Below, piece after piece: positions 1 through 9,071 of a DNA stretch of 64,000 bases. The stretch comes from Pseudomonas sp. DC1.2. Its GTDB lineage: Bacteria; Pseudomonadota; Gammaproteobacteria; Pseudomonadales; Pseudomonadaceae. The position numbers and the translations under genes are program-made. Position 1 is the stretch's first letter. The number at the start of each line of letters is the position of its first letter. Where the stretch lies: the NCBI RefSeq assembly GCF_034351645.1, contig NZ_CP133782.1, forward strand, positions 1,617,001 to 1,681,000, given 5' to 3'. The notes beneath the pieces were generated by a model. It had not been told where the DNA came from, made no database searches, and saw only the letters and a list, made by a program, of their open reading frames with translations.

Positions 1-741
1 ATCGTTCCGCACACCCTGGAAGAAGCCTACGAGGTCGCCGACGCCATCGAGCGTGGCGACTTTGACCACTTGCAGGGCGAGCTGGGTGATTTGCTGTTTC
101 AGGTGGTTTATTACAGCCAACTGGCGCGCGAAGAAGGGCGCTTCGAGTTCGCCGGCGTGGTCGACAGCATCACTCGTAAGTTGATTCGTCGTCATCCCCA
201 TGTGTTCCCCACCGGCGATTTGTATGCGCCGCTGGACGTTGCGCGGCTGAGTGAAGAACAGGTCAAACAGCGTTGGGAAGAGATAAAGGCCGAGGAGCGT
301 GCCGAGAAATCTACGGCACCTGAGCAGTTATCGTTGCTGGACGATGTGCCCAGCGCGTTGCCGGCGTTGTCCCGTTCGGCAAAATTGCAGAAGCGCGCAG
401 GGCAGGTCGGTTTCGACTGGCCGCACGCGTTGCCGGTGCTGGACAAGGTCCGCGAAGAACTCGATGAAGTGCTCGAAGCCATGGCCGACAACGACGCCTT
501 AGCGATTGCCGATGAAGTCGGTGATCTGCTGTTTTCCGTGGTCAATCTGGCGCGGCACCTCAAGGTTGATCCGGAAACGGCCTTGCGCGGCGCCAACTCG
601 AAGTTTGAACGTCGCTTCCGATTTATCGAACAGGCATTGCGCGACACCCGCCGTCCCATAGAAGATTGCACCCTCGAAGAGTTGGACGCCTTGTGGGGCG
701 AAGCCAAACGTCAGGAAAAGAATTTGCCCAACTGCGGTTGA
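1..741 (+). CDS. mazG: Nucleoside triphosphate pyrophosphohydrolase MazG (5' end missing)
   Basis: The reading frame is open from the first base, so the start lies outside the window; 246 residues are visible and about 30 are probably missing compared with usual Pseudomonas MazG. MazG hydrolyses (d)NTPs to NMP and pyrophosphate and acts in the cytoplasm in nucleotide-pool cleaning and (p)ppGpp-related stress control. Two MazG domains are visible: the first with LEEAYEV and GELGDLLF, the second near residues 140-180 with EELDEVLE and DEVGDLLF, the acidic metal-binding EExxE/ExxD helices of the family. It ends 25 bp before the DUF2058 gene, in the same direction. Identity is confident; only the N-terminus is unknown. 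Confidence 0.95.
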   Translation: MVPHTLEEAYEVADAIERGDFDHLQGELGDLLFQVVYYSQLAREEGRFEFAGVVDSITRKLIRRHPHVFPTGDLYAPLDVARLSEEQVKQRWEEIKAEERAEKSTAPEQLSLLDDVPSALPALSRSAKLQKRAGQVGFDWPHALPVLDKVREELDEVLEAMADNDALAIADEVGDLLFSVVNLARHLKVDPETALRGANSKFERRFRFIEQALRDTRRPIEDCTLEELDALWGEAKRQEKNLPNCG

Positions 742-766
742 GCAGTTGCCTAAGTGAGTAAGCACC

Positions 767-1309
767 ATGAGCATTTCCCTTCGCGACCAGTTGCTCAAAG
801 CAGGGCTGGTCAACCAGAAGCAGGCCAAACAGGTCGGCAAAGACAAGCAAAAGCAGCAGCGTCTGGTGCATAAAGGCCAGATTGAACAGGACGATACCCA
901 GCAGCGTCTGGCCCAGGAAGCGCTGGCCGAGAAGGTCAAGCGTGATCAGGAACTGAATCGTGTGCAGCAGGAGAAAGTGGAGCAGAAAGCGCGTGCGGCC
1001 CAGGTCAAACAATTGATCGAAGTCTCACGCTTGCCGAAGCTGATCACCGAGGACTACTACAACTTTGTTGACGACAAGAAGGTCAAGCGCCTCTGCGTCA
1101 ACACCCTGATGCGTAACAAACTGAGCAACGGGTCGCTGGCGATCGTGCATCATGCCGGCGGCTACGAAGTCATCCCTCGCGAGGCGGCTCTCAAGATCCA
1201 GGAGCGCGATCCACAACGGATTGTGCAGATGAACGTCAAGACCGAAGAAGTCAGCGTCGAAGACGATCCATACGCGGCCTATCAGATCCCTGATGATTTG
1301 ATGTGGTAA
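767..1309 (+). CDS. DUF2058 family protein (YaiL-like)
   Basis: This 180-residue soluble protein begins MSISLRDQLLKAGLV and has a long charged, Lys/Gln-rich helical stretch (about residues 20-85), followed by a compact domain with LPKLITEDYYNFVDD and LAIVHHAGGYEVIP. This is the DUF2058/YaiL family, sometimes called nucleoprotein or polynucleotide-associated protein; no defined reaction is known to me. No signal peptide or membrane segment is visible. It follows mazG at a 25-bp distance and a strong hairpin lies directly behind it, so the two are probably co-transcribed. The family is clear, the function is not. Confidence 0.88.
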   Translation: MSISLRDQLLKAGLVNQKQAKQVGKDKQKQQRLVHKGQIEQDDTQQRLAQEALAEKVKRDQELNRVQQEKVEQKARAAQVKQLIEVSRLPKLITEDYYNFVDDKKVKRLCVNTLMRNKLSNGSLAIVHHAGGYEVIPREAALKIQERDPQRIVQMNVKTEEVSVEDDPYAAYQIPDDLMW

Positions 1310-1330
1310 GGCTTTAAAGGCTGTGACAAC

Positions 1331-1364
1331 GACAAACCCCGCTTACGGCGGGGTTTGTCATTTT
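1331..1364 (+). terminator. Rho-independent terminator after the DUF2058 gene
   Basis: A perfect 12-bp stem (GACAAACCCCGC, loop TTACG, GCGGGGTTTGTC) is followed by ATTTT, 21 bp after the stop codon of the DUF2058 gene. The next gene runs in the opposite direction, so the hairpin may serve both strands. Confidence 0.85.
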
Positions 1365-1392
1365 CAATACTGTCATTGCTCAGGTTTCGCGC

Positions 1393-1581
1393 CTAGGCGG
1401 AACGCGCTTCGCGTTTTTGCTCCAGTGTTTCCAGCTCAGACTTGTAGTTGTGTGCGTCGGCCTCGGAGTGGAACATGCCGACTAACAGGTCTTGCTGATG
1501 CACGTCCCAGATCCGGATACCAGCGGCTACGCCCTCGTGGGACATATGTGAATCGTCGCGTTCAGTTACTTTCACAGTCAT
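1393..1581 (-). CDS. Small hypothetical protein, 62 aa
   Basis: A short gene with a good ribosome binding site (GGAG eight bases before the ATG). The product is polar and soluble, begins MTVKVTERDDS, contains the hydrophobic core GIRIWDVHQQDLLVGMF and ends in a charged helix LETLEQKREARSA. It looks like a small single-domain alpha/beta protein; I do not recognise a named family. It stands alone between two terminators and has its own likely promoter (1633-1660), so it is a monocistronic unit. I infer it is real from the start signals, its codon use and the promoter; its function is unknown. Confidence 0.65.
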   Translation of the reverse strand: MTVKVTERDDSHMSHEGVAAGIRIWDVHQQDLLVGMFHSEADAHNYKSELETLEQKREARSA

Positions 1582-1632
1582 CTGCTAGCTCCAATCTCAG
1601 TTACCTGCACCAAGGCGTGTGCAGGACTCTGT

Positions 1633-1680
1633 TATATATTTTGTTAGCTTCCTAAGTAAATGCTTTCGTTCGGTAACGAA
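1633..1680 (-). promoter_or_regulatory. Promoter and inverted repeat of the 62-aa protein gene
   Basis: On the minus strand TTTACT (1660-1655) and TATATA (1638-1633) are separated by 16 bp, a fair sigma-70 pair about 50 bp before the start codon. Just upstream of the -35 lies a perfect inverted repeat, TTCGTT-N4-AACGAA (1665-1680), positioned as an activator or operator site. The rest of the 1582-1860 stretch shows no gene that I can support. Confidence 0.45.
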
Positions 1681-1862
1681 TATTTGCGAATTTGGCAAAA
1701 GTCCTACAGCCCCCTAAATCCGCGACATTACGTCGCAGGCTGCTGAGTTGGCTGACAAAAGTTTCATGTTCGTGGCGAACAAAACCACTGCTGGAAGCTG
1801 ACCGCAATGCCGGTAGGAACGAGCGTCCTCGGTCCAGAAGGGCTTTCTATCTTCTTCAAGAC

Positions 1863-1897
1863 GAAAAAAAACGCCCCGAACCCGTCGGAGCGTTTTT
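1863..1897 (-). terminator. Terminator of fabAB
   Basis: On the minus strand the hairpin AAAACGCTCCGA / TCGGGGCGTTTT (one G-T pair) is followed by a run of T, starting about 25 bp after the fabB stop codon. The A/T tracts on both sides would let it work on either strand. Confidence 0.8.
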
Positions 1898-1920
1898 GTG
1901 TACAGCGAAACGGCGGAGTG

Positions 1921-3141
1921 TTACTTACCCGCCCAGCGCTTCAGTACCAACGTGGCGTTGGTGCCACCGAAACCGAAGCTGTTGCTCATCACGGTGTTGA
2001 TGGTGGCGTTTTCGCGAGTCTTGGTCAGGATTGGCATGTCAGCCACTTCTGGGTCCAGTTCTTCGATGTTGGCGGAGCCCGCCATGAAGTTGCCTTCCAT
2101 CATCAACATGCAGTAGATCGCTTCGTGAACGCCAGCAGCGCCCAGGGAGTGACCCGACAAGCTCTTGGTGGAGCTGATGGCTGGAGCGTTGGTGCCGAAC
2201 ACTTCACGTACACCTTTCATCTCCGCGACATCGCCGACCGGAGTCGAGGTGCCATGGGTGTTCAGGTAGTCGATCGGGGTATCGACGGTGGACATGGCCA
2301 TCTGCATGCAACGGATGGCGCCTTCGCCGCTTGGAGCGACCATGTCGTAACCATCGGACGTTGCGCCGTAACCCACGATTTCCGCGTAGATCTTCGCACC
2401 GCGTGCCAGAGCATGTTCCAGCTCTTCGACCACGACCATGCCGCCGCCGCCGGCGATGACGAAACCGTCACGCTTGGCGTCGTAGGCACGGGAAGCTTTT
2501 TCCGGGGTTTCGTTGTACTGGCTGGACAGTGCGCCCATGGCGTCGAACAGGAACGATTGGCTCCAATGCTCTTCTTCACCGCCGCCGGCGAACACAACAT
2601 CCTGCTTGCCCATCTGGATCTGTTCCATGGCGTTGCCGATGCAGTGAGCACTGGTAGCGCAGGCAGAAGCGATGGAGTAATTCAGGCCTTTGATCTTGAA
2701 CGGAGTGGCCAGGCAAGCGGAAACGGTGCTGCTCATGGTCCGCGTAACGCGGTATGGGCCGACGCGCTTGACGCCTTTCTCGCGCAGGATATCCAACGCT
2801 TCCATCTGGTTCAGCGTCGAAGCACCACCGGAACCAGCGATCAGGCCGGTCCGCGGATTGGAGACTTGCTCATCGGTCAGACCGGAGTCAGCGATGGCAT
2901 CTTTCATGGCCAGGTAGGCGTAAGCCGCCGCGTGGCCGACGAAGCGATAGATCTTACGGTCGATCAGCTCTTCGAGAGGCAGGTCAATGGAGCCGGAAAC
3001 CTGGCTACGCAGACCCATTTCGGCATATTCCGGGTTGAACCGGATGCCCGGGCGACTTGCACGCAGGTTAGCGGAGACGGTCTCTTTGTCATTGCCCAAG
3101 CACGAAACGATGCCCAGACCAGTGATAACGACGCGGCGCAT
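1921..3141 (-). CDS. fabB: 3-oxoacyl-ACP synthase I (FabB)
   Basis: The 406-residue condensing enzyme FabB elongates cis-3-decenoyl-ACP and is essential for the anaerobic-type unsaturated fatty acid branch of type II fatty acid synthesis. The thiolase-fold signatures are intact: the nucleophile Cys161 in SACATSAH, the first active-site His in [11 protein letters not shown], the second in [11 protein letters not shown], and the C-terminal GFGGTNA glycine loop. Length matches E. coli FabB (406). It starts 11 bp after the fabA stop, on the same strand, forming the classic fabA-fabB operon of pseudomonads, and is closed by the terminator at 1863-1897. Confidence 0.97.
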   Translation of the reverse strand: MRRVVITGLGIVSCLGNDKETVSANLRASRPGIRFNPEYAEMGLRSQVSGSIDLPLEELIDRKIYRFVGHAAAYAYLAMKDAIADSGLTDEQVSNPRTGLIAGSGGASTLNQMEALDILREKGVKRVGPYRVTRTMSSTVSACLATPFKIKGLNYSIASACATSAHCIGNAMEQIQMGKQDVVFAGGGEEEHWSQSFLFDAMGALSSQYNETPEKASRAYDAKRDGFVIAGGGGMVVVEELEHALARGAKIYAEIVGYGATSDGYDMVAPSGEGAIRCMQMAMSTVDTPIDYLNTHGTSTPVGDVAEMKGVREVFGTNAPAISSTKSLSGHSLGAAGVHEAIYCMLMMEGNFMAGSANIEELDPEVADMPILTKTRENATINTVMSNSFGFGGTNATLVLKRWAGK

Positions 3142-3152
3142 GCGGATAACCC

Positions 3153-3668
3153 TTAGAAGTTTTCAGTGGAGGTGAAAACGCCGACCCGGAGGCCTTCGGC
3201 GGTGTAGATCTCGCGACCATCTACGCTAACCGAACCATCGGCGATAGCCAGGTTCAGCTTGCCTTTGAGGACGCGCTTGATCTGAATGTTATACGTGACT
3301 TTCTTGGCGGTCGGCAGGACCTGACCAAAGAACTTCACTTCGCCCGAACCCAGCGCACGGCCACGGCCCGGCAGACCCTGCCAGCCGAGGTAGAAGCCGA
3401 CCAGTTGCCACATGGCATCGAGGCCCAGGCAGCCCGGCATCACCGGATCACCTTCGAAGTGGCAGGCGAAAAACCACAGGTCTGGAGTGATATCCAGCTC
3501 GGCGACCAATTCACCTTTGCCGTACTTGCCACCCTCTTCGCTGATATGGGTGATGCGATCAACCATCAGCATGTTAGGGGCGGGCAGTTGCGCGTTACCT
3601 GGGCCGAACAGCTCACCGCGACTGCAGCGCAGCAGATCTTCCCGAGTAAAGGCGTTTTGTTTGGTCAT
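3153..3668 (-). CDS. fabA: 3-hydroxydecanoyl-ACP dehydratase/isomerase (FabA)
   Basis: FabA (171 residues) dehydrates 3-hydroxydecanoyl-ACP and isomerises the trans-2 to the cis-3 product, which introduces the double bond of bacterial unsaturated fatty acids. It is a single hot-dog domain with catalytic His70 ([12 protein letters not shown]) and Asp84 (LGLDAMWQL), the same numbering as the E. coli enzyme. A good ribosome binding site (GGAG) precedes the ATG. It is the first gene of fabA-fabB; in P. aeruginosa this operon is repressed by the TetR-type regulator DesT, and a dyad that could be an operator lies upstream (3804-3817). Confidence 0.97.
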   Translation of the reverse strand: MTKQNAFTREDLLRCSRGELFGPGNAQLPAPNMLMVDRITHISEEGGKYGKGELVAELDITPDLWFFACHFEGDPVMPGCLGLDAMWQLVGFYLGWQGLPGRGRALGSGEVKFFGQVLPTAKKVTYNIQIKRVLKGKLNLAIADGSVSVDGREIYTAEGLRVGVFTSTENF

Positions 3669-3803
3669 GCGAGCTCCTCAATAGTCCCGTGCGGCAGGGT
3701 GGGGCAAATCTTCCCGGCCGATCGAAGCGTTCATGCCTCGAGTCGACAGCCTACTCATAGACTATTGCGTTGTGGTGAAAGTCACAGCACCAAGGACATG
3801 AAT

Positions 3804-3817
3804 GTACACTTGTGCAC
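3804..3817. promoter_or_regulatory. Candidate operator upstream of fabA
   Basis: The dyad GTACACTTGTGCAC (five of six arm positions match, centre TT) lies about 136 bp before the fabA start in an AT-rich promoter-like stretch. DesT is known to bind a palindrome upstream of fabAB in P. aeruginosa. The position fits, but I cannot confirm the motif. Confidence 0.35.
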
Positions 3818-3916
3818 TGAAATATTTATTCAAGCCCCTTTTCGGGCCTGTTCGGGTGGCTAAGACTGCCGCACTTTCGCCTTTCACGCCAGTCGCATAT
3901 AGCCGAAAGGCCTGCA

Positions 3917-5821
3917 CTACTGCACCCAGCGCTGCAAAATTTGCTGCAGATCAGTGCGTTTGAAGGGCTTGGCCAGGTAATCGTTCATTCCCGCTGCCAA
4001 ACAGGTTTCGCGGTCGCCCTGCAAGGCGTTGGCTGTCAGCGCAATAATCGGCAAGTCTGTGCAGCCCGGCAATTGGCGGATCTGCCGGGTGGCCTCGTAG
4101 CCGTCGATCACCGGCAATCGGCAGTCCATCAAAATCGCTTCGAAGATCAGGCTCTCGGCACTGCGCACGGCTTGCACGCCATCGGTGACAACGCTGACCG
4201 TGAAGCCCAGGCTGCGCAACATCGCGGCGATCACGGTTTGGTTGACCGGGTTGTCTTCCACCAGCAGCACGTTGCGTCCTTCGCCGGTGCCGTTACCGGT
4301 GGGCGTGCGCTGCGGCGTCAGCACCGGCAACGCTTGCTGATAAAGGGCGAGCGGGATCTCGAGAGTAAACACCGAGCCACGACCTTCTTCACTTTGGGCG
4401 CGCAGCGTACCCCCCATCCGTTCGGCCAGGGTGCGGGCAATTGGCAAGCCCAATCCGGTGCCGCCATAGCGTCTTGAAATAGAACTGTCGGCCTGCTGGA
4501 ACGGGTTGAACATTGAGTCCAGGCGTTCAGTCGAGATGCCGATCCCGCTGTCGCGCACGGTGCAGGTGAACCACAGTAATTCGTGATCCAGGGATTGCCA
4601 CTGGGGTTCGATGCTGACGCGGCCCCGTTCGGTGAACTTCAGCGCATTGCCGATGAGGTTGACCAGAATCTGCCGGATCCGTGTGGGGTCGCCCTGAACC
4701 TGCAGCGCGCGCATGTCATCGGGGATCAGCAGTTGCAGATCGAGCTTGCGCTGCACGGCGCTGTGCTGGAACGACTGCGCGCAACTGGCGATCAAGTCCA
4801 CGAGATTGAATGCAATGTGCTCCAGCTCCAGTTCCGAGCGCTCTATCCGCGAGAAGTCGAGAATGTCGTTGATCACTTTGAGCAGGTGTTCGGTGGACTC
4901 CGAAGCCAGCGCCGCATACTCGACCTGTTCCTCGGTCATCTCAGTGGTTTCCAGCAGTTGCAACATGCCCAGTACGCCATTCATCGGTGTGCGCAGTTCA
5001 TGGCTCATCATCGCCAGGAAGTCGGATTTGGCGTTATTGGCTTTTTCCGCCTCTTCGCGCGTCTGGATCAACTGCGTCATGGCTTGATGCTGCTCTCGGC
5101 TCGCTTGTTCGAGACCGTCGGCGAGGTTGTTGATGTGTTGCGACAAGGCCCCCAGTTCCGTGTCATCGACGATCGGGAGCGAGGTTTTGTAGTCGCCGCC
5201 CTGAATGGCCTTGACCGCGTTGCCGATGTCGCGGATCGGCTGCGACAAACTGCTCGCCAGTCGGCGTGCGACCAGAAAGGTAAACAGCAGGGCGAACAGC
5301 GCCAGTACCCCGGCCTTGAACAGGATTTCCTGTTGGCGCTGGCTGAAGGCGTCGTTGGACAAGCCGACGATGACCCGACCCAAATAATCCTCGCTCGACG
5401 CACTGGTGGACGTGGAGGCGGTCTGGAAGAAGTCGTTATTGAGGGCGATCCGTTGCAGCCGTACCGGCGCCTGGAAGAGTTCGACCTGTTGCGAGCGCTC
5501 GTAGGGTTGCGCCGGTTGCTCGACGTAGACCAACGTCCGATTGGTGCTGTCCTGGATTTCCAGAAAGCGCACGTTGGGCGTCGCCAGCGTGGCCTTGAGC
5601 AGGCTGTCGAGTACGTCGTTGTTACCCGAAATCACCCCGTACTCGGTAGCGGGCGCCAGTTGGTTGGCGATCAACTGACCGGTGTGATTGAGCTCCTGGC
5701 GCAGGTCCTGGATCCGCACGAAGGTGAAGAAACTGATCAGCAGCAAGGTCAGCAGCAGCGCAGGCCCGAGGCTAATCATCTGGGTGCGGGTGTTGATGTC
5801 CCAGCGACGACTGAAGGTCAT
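3917..5821 (-). CDS. Hybrid sensor histidine kinase (PA1611-like)
   Basis: This 634-residue inner-membrane hybrid kinase has a first membrane helix (about 15-37), a periplasmic sensor domain (about 38-165), a second helix (about 168-186), a HAMP linker (190-240), HisKA with His274 in [12 protein letters not shown], HATPase_c with the DSGIGI and GGTGLGL boxes, and a C-terminal receiver (517-634) with phosphoacceptor Asp566 in ILMDCRLP. There is no HPt domain, so it must use a separate one. In P. aeruginosa the kinase beside fabA, PA1611, works through HptB and also binds RetS; orthology here is inferred from position and architecture. Its start overlaps the upstream substrate-binding protein gene by 4 bp, indicating translational coupling. 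Confidence 0.9.
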   Translation of the reverse strand: MTFSRRWDINTRTQMISLGPALLLTLLLISFFTFVRIQDLRQELNHTGQLIANQLAPATEYGVISGNNDVLDSLLKATLATPNVRFLEIQDSTNRTLVYVEQPAQPYERSQQVELFQAPVRLQRIALNNDFFQTASTSTSASSEDYLGRVIVGLSNDAFSQRQQEILFKAGVLALFALLFTFLVARRLASSLSQPIRDIGNAVKAIQGGDYKTSLPIVDDTELGALSQHINNLADGLEQASREQHQAMTQLIQTREEAEKANNAKSDFLAMMSHELRTPMNGVLGMLQLLETTEMTEEQVEYAALASESTEHLLKVINDILDFSRIERSELELEHIAFNLVDLIASCAQSFQHSAVQRKLDLQLLIPDDMRALQVQGDPTRIRQILVNLIGNALKFTERGRVSIEPQWQSLDHELLWFTCTVRDSGIGISTERLDSMFNPFQQADSSISRRYGGTGLGLPIARTLAERMGGTLRAQSEEGRGSVFTLEIPLALYQQALPVLTPQRTPTGNGTGEGRNVLLVEDNPVNQTVIAAMLRSLGFTVSVVTDGVQAVRSAESLIFEAILMDCRLPVIDGYEATRQIRQLPGCTDLPIIALTANALQGDRETCLAAGMNDYLAKPFKRTDLQQILQRWVQ

Positions 5822-6750
5822 GGGCGGCGTTCTCCTTCGGCCAACTGTGCGGCGACCTGTGCTTCATTCATTGGCTCAATGCCTAATGAACGAGCCACTT
5901 GCGGGTTGCTTAAGACTTTGAAGTATTTCGGGTAGAGCGTGCGGGGCCAACTCGCCGGTGGCCGGTCCAGCAGTTCGTCAAGCATCGCCAGCCAGTCGCT
6001 CTGATCGCTGTAAGTGCTGGCCAGGCTGCCGGCCTTGACGAAGCCGGCATTGGGGCCCATCAGCGGCACTTGTCGCGCGTAGCTGCTGAGCAGCAGGTTT
6101 TTTGCAGTTTTTGGGTTATACAGATGCGTGTCGTCGAGTCCCAGCAAAACATCGCTGTTCTTTAACAAGTCCTGCAAGGGGCGGCTGTCACCGGTGTTAT
6201 CCCAGCGCTCGTCGACGATCTCAAGGCCTAGTGGCACGGCGGCTTGGCGCAGTTCCTTGAGGAGAAACTCGCTGTGTCGATCGTAAAGTACGCCGACCCT
6301 GCGTGCTTGCGGCAGGATCAGCCGGGTCAGGCGTAATTGCCGGTCCAGGGGCGGATCACTCCACAACAAGCTCAGGCGTGAGGGCAAGAGGTTGTTCAGT
6401 CGCATGTTGGCTTGCAGGCGGCTGATGCGCAGCACCAGCGTTGCCGGGCCCTGAGCCTCTTGCAGACGCCAGTCGAGGCTGGGCAGGTCGAGCAGAATCA
6501 AGCGGGTGCCGTTGGGCAGTTTGCCCGGTGCCGGCAGGCTGGCCAGGGGTTGGAAGCGCACGTTATCGGTGGGGCGCAATTCCCCCAGAGCACGGGTAAA
6601 GGATTGCACGCCTGGGCTGTCTTCAGCGCCGGTCAGCAGAACGTCTGCCGCCTGCGCTGACAGGCTACTCAGCACGCTGGCAGTCAGCAGGCACAACCCG
6701 GCCAGCAGCAGGCCGACAGTGGGCGTCTTGCGCGACGGGCGTGCCAGCAT
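5818..6750 (-). CDS. Orphan ABC-type substrate-binding protein
   Basis: A 310-residue exported protein. The start is placed at the ATG one base after the upstream TonB-receptor stop (TAG-A-ATG); it gives a clean signal peptide, [13 protein letters not shown] plus a hydrophobic run ending SAQAADV, with no lipobox cysteine. The mature part looks like the ABC_sub_bind (PF04392) periplasmic fold, with stretches such as [27 protein letters not shown] and [22 protein letters not shown]. No permease or ATPase gene is nearby. It lies between a TonB-dependent receptor and a hybrid kinase and overlaps the latter by 4 bp, so I infer a sensing role, presenting a ligand to the kinase, rather than transport. 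The ligand is unknown. Confidence 0.75.
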   Translation of the reverse strand: MLARPSRKTPTVGLLLAGLCLLTASVLSSLSAQAADVLLTGAEDSPGVQSFTRALGELRPTDNVRFQPLASLPAPGKLPNGTRLILLDLPSLDWRLQEAQGPATLVLRISRLQANMRLNNLLPSRLSLLWSDPPLDRQLRLTRLILPQARRVGVLYDRHSEFLLKELRQAAVPLGLEIVDERWDNTGDSRPLQDLLKNSDVLLGLDDTHLYNPKTAKNLLLSSYARQVPLMGPNAGFVKAGSLASTYSDQSDWLAMLDELLDRPPASWPRTLYPKYFKVLSNPQVARSLGIEPMNEAQVAAQLAEGERRP

Positions 6751-6751
6751 T

Positions 6752-8875
6752 CTAAAATTCCAGCTCGGCGCTGAAGTAGAGCACCCGGCGCTCATCGTAG
6801 TTGTTATCGACGAACGTGTTGGGTTGGTTGTCCAGGCGTTGTTGCATCACGCCGGCCAGTTCCAGGTTGGCCTTGCCTAAACCGATGCGTTTGGCGATGC
6901 GCGTGTCAACCCGTTCGAAACGGTAGCCATTGAGGGCGTCGTCGCCGTAATAGAAGAGGGCGCTGCTCCAGCCTTGGCCCCACTCGCGCAGCCAACCGGC
7001 CGAGCCGCTGTTGCGCGCGGTTTGCTGTTGGTCCAGCGGATTGCTGGCCTTGGCATCGATGTAGGCATAGGTCAGGCGCAGGCGATCAGCGTTGCCGAGT
7101 TTCCAGTCAAGTTGGGTTTCAGTGCCTGAAAAATGCGAGTGGTTGGCGTTGCTGGCGATGTACTGATTGTTGCGTAACGGTTCGCTGATCATGCCGGTGA
7201 TGTCGTCGTAGAACAGCTTCACATCTACCGCCAAGCCCCACTCGGTGAAATAGCCGTTGTAGCCCAACTCACGAGAGCGCATGCGTTCTTTGTCGAGGTT
7301 GCCGGGGCCGCGGGTCTTGACGAAATAGCGGGCACTGGACTGGCCGTAGGCGCTGGGCCGCAGGTTCGTTACCTGATAACTCCAGTTGACGTTGTTCTCG
7401 AACATGTTCGGTGAGCGGATGGCTTCGGAGTACACCGCTCGCAAGCCATGACGCGGGTTGATCAGGTAATTGATTGCCACCCGAGGGGTCAGCGAATTAC
7501 CGGTCAACTGCGTGTCTTCGAACATGGCACCGCCCTGAAGCAGCCAGTGTTCGGTGGCGCGCCACTCCAGTTGGCCGAACGTGCGCCACGTGGTGTCGTC
7601 GATCGTGCCATTGAAGTAGGTCTCGGAGTCTGCTCGGTCGTAACGATAGTTCATGCCGCTGACCAACCGCAGACTATCTGACAGGCTCAGCGTATCTTGC
7701 AATTCCAGGTCATAGCGCGACTCGCGAGTGCTCTGATCAATGTCGCCGCACACCGTTTGCCGCGCGCCGCCTTTCCATTGGGTCAGCACCTGGTTGGCCA
7801 GTGCCTGTTCGGCGGGCGTGCCTGCCGGCGCACCGGGGCCGGTGTAGCGCTCGATATTGCGCGCCAGGCGTTCGGCGTAGTTCGGGTTGAGCTGCCAGAG
7901 TTCGGTCAGCTCGGGGCTGAACGAGACTTCTGCATCACAGGCGCGCCAGGTTTGCTGTCGATCCCAGTGCTGGGCCGAGCCCTGTATATAAAGGCTGTGA
8001 TCAGGATTTATGTCCAGATTCCAGCGCAACGAGCCGGCATAGTCATTAGCGATGACGTCCGAATTGTTCCCGGCGGCGGTAATCCCGGAAAACACTGGGC
8101 GGTAGGTGTAAGGCCGCTGGTTGGTCCCGTCCTTGGCGTTCAATTGCCAGTCGATGCTTTGGTTCTCGTTGAGGTTCTGACTGACCGCCAGGCTGAAGCG
8201 GTTCAAGCGGCGGCTGTCGCGGTAGTCAGCGCCTGTGCGGTCGGAGTCGAAGCCATCATCTTGCTGACCGGACATTGACAGTCGCAGGTCGCCGCTGTCC
8301 CAAGCGGTGCCTTGGCTGGCATAAAAATCGTTGATGCCGCGCTGGCCCCGGGTCACTTTCAGTCGCGTGCCATGGCTGTCGGCGGGGCGTCGGGTAATGA
8401 TGTTGACCACGGCCATCAGTGCATTGGCGCCGTAACTTACGGTGTTCGGGCCACGGAAAACCTCGATGCGCTCGATGTCCTCCATGGCCACGGGAATGTC
8501 ACTCCAGTCCACCGTGGCCAGCCCGGCGCGATACACCGAGCGGCCGTCGATCAAAACCTGCAGGCGTCGCGCTTCGCTGGCGCTGGTGCCGTGATAGTTC
8601 ACCACCGCCTGATTGCCGCTGATATTGCCGACCATCATCCCCGGGACCAGGCGCAGCAGCTCGCTGATATCCCTAGCGCCGCTGGCCTTGATCAATTCGC
8701 TGTCGATCACCGTCATGCTTCCCGGCACGGCGGCCGGCGACTGCTTCAAGCGCGTGGCCGTCAGCACTTGCGGCAACGGGTCGCTGGCCAGAAACAGGTC
8801 GTCGGCCAGCAATGCCGGGCTGAAGATCAGTGCCAGAACCAGCGGCGAACGAGGTGAGGGAGGGCCAAAAGACAC
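6752..8875 (-). CDS. TonB-dependent outer-membrane receptor
   Basis: A 707-residue outer-membrane protein with a signal peptide (about 1-24), an N-terminal plug domain (LTATRLKQSPAAVPGSMTV, LLRLVPGMM, IERIEVFRGPNTVSYGANALMAVVNIITRRP read in parts) and a large beta-barrel ending in a terminal Phe (AELEF), as usual for outer-membrane insertion. The plug resembles the BtuB/catecholate class, but no ligand can be read off. No Fur box is evident upstream. It is the first gene of a tightly packed operon with the substrate-binding protein and the hybrid kinase. A TonB box could not be pinned down with certainty. Confidence 0.9.
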   Translation of the reverse strand: MSFGPPSPRSPLVLALIFSPALLADDLFLASDPLPQVLTATRLKQSPAAVPGSMTVIDSELIKASGARDISELLRLVPGMMVGNISGNQAVVNYHGTSASEARRLQVLIDGRSVYRAGLATVDWSDIPVAMEDIERIEVFRGPNTVSYGANALMAVVNIITRRPADSHGTRLKVTRGQRGINDFYASQGTAWDSGDLRLSMSGQQDDGFDSDRTGADYRDSRRLNRFSLAVSQNLNENQSIDWQLNAKDGTNQRPYTYRPVFSGITAAGNNSDVIANDYAGSLRWNLDINPDHSLYIQGSAQHWDRQQTWRACDAEVSFSPELTELWQLNPNYAERLARNIERYTGPGAPAGTPAEQALANQVLTQWKGGARQTVCGDIDQSTRESRYDLELQDTLSLSDSLRLVSGMNYRYDRADSETYFNGTIDDTTWRTFGQLEWRATEHWLLQGGAMFEDTQLTGNSLTPRVAINYLINPRHGLRAVYSEAIRSPNMFENNVNWSYQVTNLRPSAYGQSSARYFVKTRGPGNLDKERMRSRELGYNGYFTEWGLAVDVKLFYDDITGMISEPLRNNQYIASNANHSHFSGTETQLDWKLGNADRLRLTYAYIDAKASNPLDQQQTARNSGSAGWLREWGQGWSSALFYYGDDALNGYRFERVDTRIAKRIGLGKANLELAGVMQQRLDNQPNTFVDNNYDERRVLYFSAELEF

Positions 8876-9005
8876 GACACAGCCTAAATAGCGATTAACG
8901 GGCGCGCATGTTAACCGAGCCCTACGACTTTTCCAGTCACGATGTGGGCATTTTCCTCGGTTTTGTTGGTCTTCTTCCTACATGTGCGGGTAATTGATGC
9001 GGGGA

Positions 9006-9034
9006 CTGGCCGCCACTGGGGCTCTCCGTATAAT
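9006..9034 (+). promoter_or_regulatory. Sigma-70 promoter of gpsA
   Basis: A perfect -10 TATAAT (9029-9034) stands 17 bp after CTGGCC (9006-9011), about 38 bp before the gpsA start codon. The -10 is ideal and the -35 weak. The intergenic region also has to hold the divergent promoter of the TonB-receptor operon, which I could not locate. Confidence 0.55.
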
Positions 9035-9071
9035 GCCGGCATTGCCACTGCTATGGATTAATGGATTGCAT

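Noticed and set aside
1807..3156. 449-codon open frame on the plus strand opposite fabB
   Set aside because: It is exactly antisense to fabB, whose catalytic residues and length are standard; the frame has no ribosome binding site or family character.
4583..5935. 450-codon open frame on the plus strand opposite the hybrid kinase
   Set aside because: It is the antisense of a complete kinase with intact HisKA, HATPase and receiver motifs; high GC makes long shadow frames common.
6752..8875. Siderophore receptor regulated by Fur
   Set aside because: No Fur-box-like sequence was seen upstream, and the neighbours are sensory rather than siderophore genes; ligand left open.
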